Positions 10,256 through 19,530 of a stretch of 64,000 nt of DNA are shown piece after piece; the first letter of the stretch is position 1; each line of letters opens with the position of its first letter. The stretch is from Tupaia tana. Lineage: Eukaryota; Chordata; Mammalia; Scandentia; Tupaiidae. The notes under the pieces are model-generated. The model was not told the origin of the DNA. It ran no database searches and saw only the letters and a program-made list of their open reading frames with translations. The position numbers were made by a program, and so were the translations under genes. The stretch spans positions 2,170,001 through 2,234,000 of the forward strand of contig JAKSZU010000016.1 of the NCBI GenBank assembly GCA_026018925.1. The letters are read 5' to 3'.

Positions 10256-11758
10256 CATAAAGTTTCTTCTCTGGAAGACAGTGTGTATAAGAATGCACAC
10301 ACACAATACGCAGGGGCAGGTCATATCCACTCAGTATCTGTTAAGCACCTCTGAGAGGACGAGCCCCTAACATTCATAGCTAACAGCGATGATGTGTATC
10401 CCCCATTCGCAGTACAGATCTTTCTTAAGTAACACAGTATTGCGTATTTCACTCCGGCTGCGTGTCCTGCAGTGGAGCCTTGCTCTGTGTGCTTAGGCCG
10501 TGTTTTCAATGAGGAAATCTGAGGTAAATTTGGGTGACGTACTTGAAAAGCTAGCTTTGGTTTCCAGTTGTTCAGTCTGTGCTCTTCGGGGAGAGCCTTG
10601 CCAGCCTGGTGGGTCGTCTGTTCTGTTTCATTCCACATGGTGTCACTCTGCCCCTGCCAAGAACACAATCAGCTCCAGTTCAGTGTCTGAACTTCCACTG
10701 GATCTTAGGAGACGAAGCATACTCCTTATTTTGAATCACAACCATGGAAACAAATACCAACTTTTACTGTAAGGTAGCCTGGCAAATTTCCCAATTGCCT
10801 CTCTCTCTCTCTCTTTTTTTAATTAAAAAAAAACCACTTTAAAACAAACAACACATTGCAATTTAAGTAGGATTGTATTACTTCATCACCAAATTGATGG
10901 ACTAAAAAGAAAAGTATTTCCAAAGTGCATTTACCTCTTCATTGCAAAAGTTCACGTATATGGATATAAAAAAAGAGGAGGAGGTGACAGAGGCTGATCT
11001 GCATATACCTGCAGGCTATCATGAGAAGGACCACACTCCTCACTGTTGCTGCTGGGGAACACAAGGCCTGGCACACCCGTGGGTAAGACACGTGTGGGTG
11101 TTCCCGTGTATGAACTCCAGACTCGGAATATTTTACATAAAAGTCCACGCAGCTCCTGATACATGGTAGAAAAATCTCTAAATCATATCTACATATTGAG
11201 GTTTCTTTTCTCTCCAAAAGTTTACAAATGATTAAAAAGGAGTCCAATTATTCCTTTCTACCGTAGCACTTAACTAAGTGCAAACAATAGACACTTAACA
11301 CGTAATTGTAGGGTATCACTTGTGAAATCAAACTGGAGCTCAAACCCCAGTTGCACAGTGCCCCCTCGCCCCCCGAATGTCACATGCAAAAGCCCCTGGA
11401 ATCCAGGTGCTCTAAAATTCTATCCAGATGTTATGGAATCGGGGCAAGACTTACAATGTGTTTTGAGTGATTGTTTGAGTGAATGGTACAGGTCCCTTAT
11501 GGATACCTTTCTATTGTAACTGCTGTAGAGTCATCTCGTCACTTATTTATTTAGTCATAATTAAATACTTAATGAGGTACAAAGGCGAGTAGGGGACAAG
11601 TGAGTGAATAGAAAACTTAGACACTGCAGTCAGGGAGCTGATAGCACGGGCCGCACGGCGAACTATCGCAGCACCTGGAAATATCGTCCATCCTGCCTCT
11701 GTTACCAGAAATGCTTTTTGGAGGTGATCATGACTAAATAATATTAAAAATGGATGGA
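10256..11758. other. unassigned low-repeat stretch
   Basis: No recognisable interspersed repeat except a short CT run at 10,799-10,814. Short open frames (for example minus 10,321-10,668 and plus 10,500-10,772) have no motif support. 11,580-11,740 faintly resembles an ancient L2/MIR tail (GACACTGCAGTCAGGGAGCT), too weak to annotate separately. Confidence 0.35.
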
Positions 11759-11953
11759 GGGCCAGAGAGTGGTGCAATGGGAGTGCAGTGGGACCTATAT
11801 GGGAAGGTCCCGGGTTTGGATCTGAGGGCTCCTGTACACTTGGGCATGCGTGCTGTGATTGCTGGCTGATGAGGACTGATATGTGGAGACTCTGCTGGGA
11901 GTGTCTGCTTCTCTGCTTCTCTCATGGAAGAAATAAATAAACTTTTTTAAAAA
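11759..11953 (+). mobile_element. SINE-B copy, plus strand
   Basis: The head GGGCCAGAGAGTGGTGCAATGG, a B-box-like GGTCCCGGGTTTGGATC, then CTGCTTCTCTCATGGAAGAAATAAATAAA and a T/A-rich end. The body differs from SINE-A, so it is treated as a separate tRNA-derived family. Confidence 0.75.
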
Positions 11954-12539
11954 AGAAGTTACTTAAAACAAGAAGAGGTGAAGACATTCACATTTTAAAG
12001 AGAGGAAATAGTTTGTAAAAATTAAAAGTAAAATGAAAAGAGGATCTGGGAGTTGGAGAGCACTTGGAATGTGTAGGGCGGCTGAGGAGTGAGAGGTGAG
12101 GTCAAGAAACTGCAGTGCCCCGAGGCATAAGTACAACCCTCCATGGGCTTCCGCTCTGAGGTTTGCCTCTTAGGAAGACTGAGGATTGCCTTGGCTGGAG
12201 TTTGGAGGATGGATTGTGACCTGGCAAAGCTACAGCCAGGGGGCACCTTCGGGAGGCTGATGTAGTCCTAGGGCGAAGATAATGGTACCTAAACTACGGT
12301 GAAGGAAGATGCACAGTGAGAAGTGGACCAGTTGTGGCAAATTGGAAAAGGAAGAGATAGAGAGAAGAATGGACATGCTCCCTGGGCAGTACTGGAGACA
12401 GGCGAGATGGCGTAAGACCCACCAAGAGGTGCGGCACAGTCCACATCCCTCTCTGCCTTGATTGCTCAAGCCGGGATCGTCACGAAGCCACCTTTGCTCA
12501 CATAGTATTCTGGGTAGATCGAATCAAGGCCGAGGATGT
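11954..12539. other. unassigned stretch
   Basis: Moderately GC-rich, no repeat family recognised and no convincing reading frame. It may hold an ancient element whose identity needs alignment. Confidence 0.3.
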
Positions 12540-12775
12540 CTTTAGATTGCATGCTCTCAGATTTTATAAAGAAAAAAATAATGGAGGAAAAGAGAAGAGG
12601 GAACTGAGAGGCTGAGAGGAAGAGGAAGAAGTAAAAAAGAAAGGATGAATAGAGAGTGTCGAGAGCCCAGCTATGATGGTGCAAGCGGTAGGGCATCCTT
12701 GCACAAGGTGGGGCCACATGGGTAGCCCAGCCCAACGTCTGGACCAGCCTGACAGGGTGGGCACTGTTCCGCGTG
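12540..12775. mobile_element. SINE-C copy 1 (unclassified repeat)
   Basis: Shares about 230 bp with 14,411-14,636, including GCAAGCGGTAGGGCATCC and CTTGCACAAGGTGGGGCCA, preceded by a purine-rich AAAGAGAAGAGG block. Read on the minus strand it has the look of a SINE: GC-rich head, CT-rich body. A Pol III B box is not obvious, so orientation and class are unsettled. Confidence 0.6.
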
Positions 12776-12910
12776 CCTGTGATCACAGCTAACCGGAAGG
12801 ATGGGGCAGAGGTTTGCAGTGGTGAGATCCTGTCAAAAGTCCATGAATCTCTCTCTATCCCTCCCGCCTTGTTCTCTTTCTTTCCTTCACATTAAAAAAC
12901 AACCAAATAG

Positions 12911-13182
12911 GAGCCAGGAGATGGCATAGTGGTTATGTTGCTGGACTCCCACATGGTCAACTATGATTTGAGTCTCAGACCTGGTAACTTGAAACTCATG
13001 CAGGTGCAAGTGTGTGCGTGCCCAAGATCCCAGGAAGAGAATGGAGGAGAAGGGGCTGCGGTGTGGCCATCTCCCCTGGGGGGTGATTTCTCACTTTCCC
13101 TCTCACTGTCTCTGTCTCTCTGTCTCTCTCTCTCTCCGACAAGCGTACACATTCTAAGGAAAAAAACCTTAAAAAAAAACCA
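12911..13182 (+). mobile_element. SINE-A copy, plus strand
   Basis: Head GGAGCCAGGAGATGGCATAGTGGTTATG, B box ATGATTTGAGTCTC, palindrome CTCCCCTGGGGGGTG near 13,070, long CT run, A-rich tail. ACCAAA-rich flanks on both sides are compatible with a target duplication. Confidence 0.85.
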
Positions 13183-13474
13183 GAAAAAATAACCAAACAA
13201 CCAAACAGACACACACACAAAAAAAACAGAGAATAGAGAGAATTCATATAAAGAGAAAAATAATATTTTTTTCACATAAGTCTGATTTTTTAATCTCAGT
13301 TCTGCCACCTTACAATATGTGCAATATTTCCACCCTCATTTTCCTCAATTGTACAAAGTAATGTCATAGGGATCTTACTAACTAGTGTGATAATATATTG
13401 ATGGCATAGTATAGACAATCAGTACATTGTGAAAAGAGCAAATAATATATAAATATGCCTCTATAAATTTAAAT

Positions 13475-13569
13475 ATATGTATATACAGATACATATATAT
13501 TTGTGTGTGTAAATATGTATATATATGTGTGTATGTGTATATATAATATGATATATAAATGTAAATATA

Positions 13570-13618
<49 letters not shown>
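13475..13618. repeat. compound TA/TG/CA microsatellite
   Basis: Alternating TATG, GTGT and TATA blocks end in (TA)n at about 13,568-13,591 and (CA)n at 13,592-13,617. It abuts the 3-prime end of the minus-strand SINE-A next to it, suggesting growth from that element's tail. Confidence 0.95.
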
Positions 13619-13623
<5 letters not shown>

Positions 13624-13854
13624 CAAAGGGTGCATGCACTTGCTGGTGAAATAGCAGTGAGAAAGTGAGAAAGCACCCCTCAAGGGGCATGGCTATGTCA
13701 CAATTCCTTCTCTTTCATTTTGCTCTCATTTTGGGATTTGGGGCACAAGTGCACATATACCAGCGTGTTTTTCAAGCCATCAGGTGCAGGACTTGAATTG
13801 CACAGCTGACCATGTGAGATCTAGCCACCTTAGCCATCACACTATAGGCTAGTC
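13619..13854 (-). mobile_element. SINE-A copy, minus strand
   Basis: Left end TTGCCAAAGGGTGCATGC, then ACCCCTCAAGGGGCATGG in the palindrome position, and a degraded head complement ATCACACTATAGGCTAGTCC at the right. Confidence 0.75.
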
Positions 13855-13867
13855 CAAGAACTATTTT

Positions 13868-14064
13868 TTAAAAAGTTTTTAAAAAATAATAATTTATTTA
13901 TTTAATTCCATTTGTTAATGTTATTATTATTTTAATTTGACCAGACAGAGACAGAGAGAGAGAGAAAGGGAAAGTGAAAAAGCAAGTCACCAGGTCCGGG
14001 ATTAGAACCCAAGTCGACCATATGGGAATCCAGTGCCCCCAACTACCATGCCATCTGCTGGTCC
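13868..14064 (-). mobile_element. SINE-A-short copy, minus strand
   Basis: A TTATTTATTTAATTCCATTTG tail at the left, GACAGAGACAGAGAGAG block, and the head complement CCATCTGCTGGTCCC. Flanks CCAAGAACTATTTT and CCAGGAACTATTTT differ by one base and mark the target duplication. It sits directly beside another minus-strand SINE-A. Confidence 0.85.
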
Positions 14065-14168
14065 CCCCAGGAACTATTTTAGAGAACTCTCTTTATGATG
14101 TATTGGTTGTCTACTGTATTTCAGGTACCACCAGACATTAAACTAAGTAATTAAGAGTATAGGCCAAG

Positions 14169-14172
<4 letters not shown>

Positions 14173-14207
<35 letters not shown>
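14173..14207. repeat. (TG)n microsatellite
   Basis: About 17 uninterrupted TG units. Confidence 0.97.
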
Positions 14208-14208
<1 letters not shown>

Positions 14209-14410
14209 GTGGAGACAGAATTTGGGAGTTTAAGAGTTTTGAGCCCTACATTTTGTGTTGTTTTTCTCTTTTTCTCTTTGAGTGTTTCTTTTTGCTATTG
14301 CCTTTTTTTTTTTTTTTTTGCCATGTATCAAATTTTATTAATAGCTAACTCACTGTAATCAGAAAAAAATCAATGGCTCAACAGATTGCAATTTAAAATA
14401 ATTTGCTTGT

Positions 14411-14636
14411 TTTAGATTGCACTCTCTCATTAGATTTCATAAAGAAAAAAATGGAAGAAAAGAGAAGAGGAGATTGAGAGACTGAGAGGAAGAAGAAATA
14501 AAAAAGAAAGAAAGGATGGATAGAGAGTGTCGCGAGCCCAGCTATGACGTGCAAGCGGTAGGGCATCCTTGCACAAGGTGGGGCCATCTCGGTAGCCCAA
14601 GCCCAACCTCTGGACCAACTTGACCGAATGGGCTGA
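14411..14636. mobile_element. SINE-C copy 2 (unclassified repeat)
   Basis: Same arrangement as 12,540-12,775: ATTTCATAAAGAAAAAAATGG, purine-rich block, AGAGTGTCGCGAGCCCAGC, GCAAGCGGTAGGGCATCC, ending near ACCGAATGGGC. The match extends through the purine-rich half and the GC-rich half, so both belong to one element. Confidence 0.6.
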
Positions 14637-15239
14637 TTTTATTTAATTTTTCTTATTCTCATTCCCGCATTGTACGTCTCTATAGTGCACAATGTGGTTT
14701 TTCAAAGTCTGACTGGAGTATGTGACAATCTAATCAAGGATACTACCAAATACCTCATTCTGGGAGGCTGCTGAAAGGTAGAGAAGCTGGCAGAGTTTTC
14801 AAAATCCTATGGAGCTATGGGGAAAAAAGTTCAAGTTAAAATATTAGAGAAGAAGGGACCGCTCGGATAACTACATGCAAACGATCCCAGGGAATCTGAA
14901 ATAGACCAGCTCTAAAAGACTCCGAAGACCTGCTTTGGTTCAGCTCTTTCAACTGTTTGGTGTTAGGTAATCGGCCCCGTCCTCCTACTCGCTGGAACAG
15001 TAAATCCTCTGCAAAAAGATAGTACTCAAACTTGTAGCACAAAGATTTAAAAATAAGCGATTAATATGGCGAAGAGACTAGATGCTAGGTGAAGAGATTT
15101 AGAAAACTATGAAGTATTAAGAAACCAAGTAGACATTTTAAACCTTTAAAATATAATAACTAAATTACTCAGGAGGTGTACTTAAAAGTAAATTGTAAGA
15201 GCTAAGAAAAGTTGAGCAAACTCAGGCAGATCAGGAGAA
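14637..15239. other. unassigned AT-rich stretch
   Basis: No repeat or gene recognised. The short minus frame at 14,836-15,042 lacks motif support. Confidence 0.3.
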
Positions 15240-15510
15240 ATACGTAGACTGGATTTGGAAAGCTTAGAAGGTGGAAAATCTTAGAAAACAGTGAGATACA
15301 TGAGACGCAGTGCAAGATTTAGCATATGTTTCAGTGGCGCTAAAGAGAAAGAGGAGAGAGAAGAGAATAGGACAGAAATAACTGGAAAAAATAACGGCAG
15401 AGAATATTATAAAGTAAGTGAAAAAAAGAATCATGAGCTCAAGAAGAACTTCATAACAAAACAAAATAAGTACAAAGAAAGTGTACCTAGCTAGATCATA
15501 GAGGTGATTA
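15240..15510 (+). mobile_element. degraded old L1 (L1M-like) ORF1 remnant
   Basis: A run such as GAAAGAGGAGAGAGAAGAG followed by AGAATATTATAAAGTAAG resembles the middle of ORF1 in old mammalian L1s. Frame not preserved. Identification is by eye and tentative. Confidence 0.35.
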
Positions 15511-15764
15511 GTTAAGTTTGGTGAATTCCTCAGGAGTGCCTGGAAAAAGAAACCATCTAAATACTGTACTTATTATTACTACTCTTATTGTTACTAACAA
15601 TCAAGTTTCGGTTATGTAATGGGTAATCTAGTGAACCCATTTAGAAAACGTGTATAATAATACCTATCAGTACAATATTAAAATTGAGTAATAGCCTCTC
15701 CTAGTCATATTTCATATCGTTCAAAGCTTTTTATGCATGTTATACATGTCTTTAGTTTGTTTTT

Positions 15765-16004
15765 TTGTTTTAATTGCTAGAGGGTGCATGTGCTCACCAG
15801 AGAGGAAAAGAGGCGAGAGAGGGAGAGAGAGAGAGAGCTCCCCAGTGGGGCACGGTCACATTGCAATTCCCTTTCCTGCATTTCTCCATCCCATGGCGAT
15901 TTGGGGCCTGCACACGTGCCTGGAATGTCTCTTAGGCTGCCAAGGCCAGGGATCTAACTGTGCTTGGTCATGTGGAATCCACCTCTTTTAGTAACTAGGC
16001 TATG
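15765..16004 (-). mobile_element. old SINE-A subfamily copy, minus strand
   Basis: Left part TAATTGCTAGAGGGTGCATG, purine block, CCCCAGTGGGGCACGG in the palindrome position, head complement AGTAACTAGGCTAT at the right. Its head abuts the head of the next SINE, giving a head-to-head pair. Confidence 0.7.
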
Positions 16005-16302
16005 GGATCCAGCAGATAGCATAATGGCTATGTTGCAGGACTCCCATGTAGTCAGTTGACTGTGGTTCGAGTCCTGGACCTGGTGGCTTAAACTCACGCC
16101 GGGAGCGTGTGCGTGCATGCCCAAGATCCTGAGAGGAGAATGGAGGAGAAGGGATTGCAGCATGGGCATTCCCCCTGCGGGGGTGATTTCTGGCTTTCTG
16201 TTTCTCTTTTTCTGTCTTTTTGGCAAGCACACGTGCCCTATAGCAAAAACCTCTCCAAAACAAAACAAAACAAAACAAAGCAAAACCAAACCAAACCAAA
16301 AC
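16005..16302 (+). mobile_element. SINE-A copy, plus strand, with (AAAAC)n tail
   Basis: Head GGGATCCAGCAGATAGCATAATGG, B box GTGGTTCGAGTCC (perfect), CCCCCTGCGGGGGTG, end CCCTATAGCAAAAACCTCTCC, then AAAAC repeats to about 16,300. Confidence 0.9.
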
Positions 16303-16496
16303 TAACTATGAGGTTGGCCCTAAAGATTTTTATTAAGGCAAATTGTTCATTCAATTTTCAAAGTAGAACAATGATTCTTTTTACTATATTGATTAGGAAA
16401 TAGGATCTAAAAAGATTCAAAATTTAATGTAATAAATAAAGTCTTAGAAAAAGGAGAAAGCAGTATGACTTAGATGTAATAAAAAGTTGAATAATA

Positions 16497-16675
16497 GGGC
16501 TGACAGGTGGCATGGTGGTTAAGGGCGCTGGACTCCTACATGGCTGACTGCGGCTCAAGTCCCAGACTTGGCGGCTTGCTTTCTCACTTTCCCTTTCTCT
16601 CACTCTGTTCCTCTCTAGTCAAATTAAAATAAGTAAATAAATAAAGTCAAATAAAATAATTCTTTAAAAAAGTCA
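16497..16675 (+). mobile_element. SINE-A-short copy, plus strand
   Basis: Head GGGCTGACAGGTGGCATGGTGG, B-box region GCGGCTCAAGTCCC, TTGCTTTCTCACTTTCCC, CTCTAGTCAAATTAAAATAAG tail with AAAT repeats. Confidence 0.85.
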
Positions 16676-16919
16676 AATAAAGAATAAAAGTCAATATGTT
16701 TGTACCTACTTAATGCATACATCGATTTTAAAATAGTGAAAAGTGAGGCACATTAAGCAAACAAGAAAGTCTGACTTTCTCTTACATTAACTACCTATTC
16801 TAGAGAAATCTAGAGGCTAATCTTAGAGGTCTATGGGGCAGCAGAGTGGCCCCAGGTCAGTGACACTCCCCAGTCCATAGATGAGCAAATGCCAGTGCTG
16901 CCTGTCAGGAAGCATCTCT

Positions 16920-17168
16920 AGGTGCCAGCAGGTGGCAGAGTGGTTAAGGCACTGGACTCACAATGGCTGATCTCAGTTCAAGTCCCAGACTTGGTGGCCT
17001 GAAACTCAGAGCAGATGCATGTGTGTGCGTGCCTAAAATCCAAAGAGAATAGAGGAGAAGTGTTTGTGACATGGCCATCCCCCCCGAGGGGGAGTGATTT
17101 CTCACTTTCTCCCTGTGTCTCGGGCAAGCGCACATGCCCTACAGCAAAAATCTCTCTAGAAAAACAGA
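16920..17168 (+). mobile_element. SINE-A copy, plus strand
   Basis: Head GGTGCCAGCAGGTGGCAGAGTGG, B box CAGTTCAAGTCCC, CCCCCCGAGGGGGAG palindrome, end CCCTACAGCAAAAATCTCTC. AGCATCTCT (16,911-16,919) and AGCATCTCC (17,170-17,178) flank it. Confidence 0.88.
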
Positions 17169-17356
17169 AAGCATCTCCAAACTGATCACCCCTAAATCCC
17201 TGTGACCTTGGAGTAACTAAACTCATAATCAGAGGCTCCCCTCACACAAGGAGAAGAACCACTACGAGTGAAAGAAGCTAGAAGTAACAAACAGAATATT
17301 TAACCTCCCCGTACTCCAAACACTGGAAATATTAGAGAATATAAACAGCTATGTGG

Positions 17357-17634
17357 GAGACCAGCAGTTAGCGTAATGGCTTTGTGGCTGGATTGCCATG
17401 TAGTTGACCGTGGTTCGAGTCCCGGACCCGGTGGCTTAAAACTCACGCCAGACGCGTGTGCGTGCGTGCCCAAGATCCTGAGAGGAGAATGGAGGAGAAG
17501 GGATTGCAGCATGGCCATCCCCCCGGGGGGTGATTTCTCACGTTCTGTCTCTATGTCGCTCTCTGTTTGTCTGGCGAGTGCATGCGTCCTATAGCAAAAA
17601 CCTCTCCAAAAAAAAAAAAAAAAAGAAAGAAAAG
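17357..17634 (+). mobile_element. young SINE-A copy, plus strand, 13-bp target duplication
   Basis: Head GGACCAGCAG-type with TAGCGTAATGG A box and GGTTCGAGTCC B box, CCCCCCGGGGGG palindrome, end motif and poly(A). AACAGCTATGTGG flanks it exactly at 17,344-17,356 and 17,635-17,647. Confidence 0.93.
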
Positions 17635-17729
17635 AACAGCTATGTGGAAGATGATTAAAAAAAAATAAAAATCTAAAAAGTGAGAAGCCATTAGCACTAC
17701 CAAAAATGATCAATCAGGTAAGGAAATGA

Positions 17730-18340
17730 ACTAAGTAGGATTTCTGAGGATACAAAATAAAATGTTGAGATGGACAGCGTGGTAGTTGGATAAACAGATA
17801 AGATGCCACTGATGGAGAATTTCTGACCCAATGATATATCTAAAGACAGTATTCAGAATATAGCACAAATGGTCCAGAGATGACAGAGATAAAAGAAAGG
17901 TTAAAGGACAAAATGGAGAGAATTGCATGTGTCAGTGTATCTCTCCCAGAACAAGAAAAATGAGAAGAATAAATGATCAAAGAGAAAGTGTCTGAGAATT
18001 TTCTAGAACTAACAAAACAAAACAAAACAAAACAAAACAAAACAAAACAAAGGAAAGGAAGCTTAACCTATATCAAGTGGCACATTTCAATAAAACTGTA
18101 GAATACCAAATCAACACGTATCACAACAATATAAAAAGATAAATCGATTCCTTATAGAGGAGCAAAATTCAGACTGACTGCATACTTCTCAACACCACAG
18201 GACAGTGAGAACACAGTGGAATGGCAAGACGGGAGTCTTCACCATCAACCAGTCAACAGTAATGGAACTTCTGAGTGACGTATTTCAGAAAGGTGTCAGA
18301 AGTAAAAAGGCATGGTTAAAAAATCACAGTGTTTAGTTGT
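17730..18340 (+). mobile_element. degraded old L1 (L1M-like) ORF1 region
   Basis: Segments such as GAGAATTTTCTAGAACTAAC and ATCACAACAATATAAAAAG, with a later CAGAAAGGTGTCAGAAG, follow the order seen in ORF1 of old L1s. No open frame survives. An (AAAAC)n run interrupts it at 18,010-18,051. Confidence 0.4.
18010..18051. repeat. (AAAAC)n microsatellite
   Basis: Eight successive AAAAC units on the plus strand, not attached to a recognisable SINE end. Confidence 0.95.
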
Positions 18341-18354
18341 TAGTTTTTTCTCTT

Positions 18355-18598
18355 CTTCTACTTTTTAAAATTGCCAGTGGGTGTGTGCCTTTACCAGAGA
18401 AAGACAGAGAGAGCTAGGGAGAGAGAGAAAGCATCTCCCAGTGTGACGTGGCCATACTGCAGTCCCCTTTCCTCCATTTCTCCATCCTATCAGGATTTGG
18501 GGCACGCTCGCACATGCCCCCGTCATGTTTTTCAGAAACTTCAGTTTGCTATATGGGATCTGACTCATTTAACCTCTAGGCCATAGGGCTGGCTGGCC
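18355..18598 (-). mobile_element. old SINE-A subfamily copy, minus strand
   Basis: AAATTGCCAGTGGGTGTGTGCC at the left, purine block, CATCTCCCAGTGTGACGTGG, head complement TTAACCTCTAGGCCATAGG. Same older variant as 6340-6594 and 15,765-16,004. Confidence 0.7.
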
Positions 18599-18708
18599 CT
18601 TTTTTAAACAACAAACTATTAAAACAAGTAAAGCAGAGTTTAATTAGTAACAAACCAAGAACAAAAGAAATAACAGAGGAAACCAAGCTAAGAAAAGCAA
18701 GATATCTT

Positions 18709-18983
18709 GGGAACCAGCAGTTAGCGTAATGGCTATGTCGCTGGACTCCCATGTAGTCGACCACGGTTCGCGTCCCGGACCCAGTGGCTTAAAACTCACG
18801 CCAGGCGCGTGTGCATGTGTGCCCAAGATCCCAAGAGGAGAATGGAGGAGAAGGGATTGCGGCGTGACCATCCCCCCCGGGGGGTGATTTCTCGCTTTCT
18901 GTCTCTATGTCTCTCTCTCTCTCTGTCTGGAGAGCGCATGCGCCCTATAGCAAAAAACCTCTCCAAAAAAAAAAAAAAAAAAA
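18709..18983 (+). mobile_element. young SINE-A copy, plus strand, 19-bp perfect target duplication
   Basis: A box TAGCGTAATGG, B box GGTTCGCGTCC, palindrome CCCCCCCGGGGGG, end motif and poly(A) of about 20. AAGAAAAGCAAGATATCTT occurs at 18,690-18,708 and 18,984-19,002 without mismatch. Among the youngest insertions in the window. Confidence 0.95.
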
Positions 18984-19079
18984 AAGAAAAGCAAGATATC
19001 TTACAGTAAGATAGTGAAGAAAAACTGAAAATATCAATAATCATCATAACTGTTAATAAATTTGACAGTTAAATAAATA

Positions 19080-19255
19080 ACTGTATTTGTTTTAAAGAAT
19101 CCAGCAAAAGGCTTCTCATAAGAGGTGTATCTAAAAGAAGATGAAGGCATGTTGAATATCAAATGACGAAAAAGATACATGAGCAAGTAGAAATAAAAAC
19201 GAGAGGAAATGTCTTTATTTAGTGAAAAATAAATGGGAAGACAGACATCACAGGG
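19080..19255 (+). mobile_element. possible old L1 ORF2 endonuclease-region relic
   Basis: GAGGTGTATCTAAAAGAAGATG and GAAAAAGATACATGAGCAAG resemble the endonuclease-coding part of old L1 ORF2. Order after the ORF1 remnant at 17,730-18,340 fits one fragmented plus-strand L1M. Confidence 0.35.
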
Positions 19256-19269
19256 TTAAATAGGAGAGA

Positions 19270-19400
19270 GAACCTTGGCTCAAAGGCTCAGATTTTTGAG
19301 CTACACTGCCCGAGTGCAAATCCCTGGGTCCGTAATTCGTGAACTTTGTGATCTTGAGTAGGTTACTTACAATTGGTAAACTCTTTTTTCAAGCTGTAGC
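19270..19400 (+). mobile_element. MIR relic, plus strand
   Basis: TGCAAATCCCTGGGTCCGTAA, then GAACTTTGTGATCTTGAGTAGGTTACTTAC corresponds in order to the MIR B-box side and core (GTGTGACCTTGGGCAAGTTACTTA-like). Confidence 0.6.
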
Positions 19401-19404
19401 ATAT

Positions 19405-19530
19405 CTTTTAAAAAATAATTATTTAATTTAATTTATTATTTTCTTTCTAAAAAATTTCCTACATGTGCCTGACATGAGTTTGACTACGTGGGAGTCCAGC
19501 GAGGAAACCATTATGCCTTCTGCTAATCCC
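19405..19530 (-). mobile_element. internally deleted SINE-A-short fragment, minus strand
   Basis: Tail-like TTATTTAATTTAATTTATT at the left and head complement TACGTGGGAGTCCAGCGAGG to TTCTGCTAATCCC at the right; the middle is missing or scrambled. Confidence 0.55.

Noticed and set aside
13461-13690. Cys/Val- and Tyr/Ile-repeat open frames
   Set aside because: Translations of (TG)n, (CA)n and (TA)n microsatellites.
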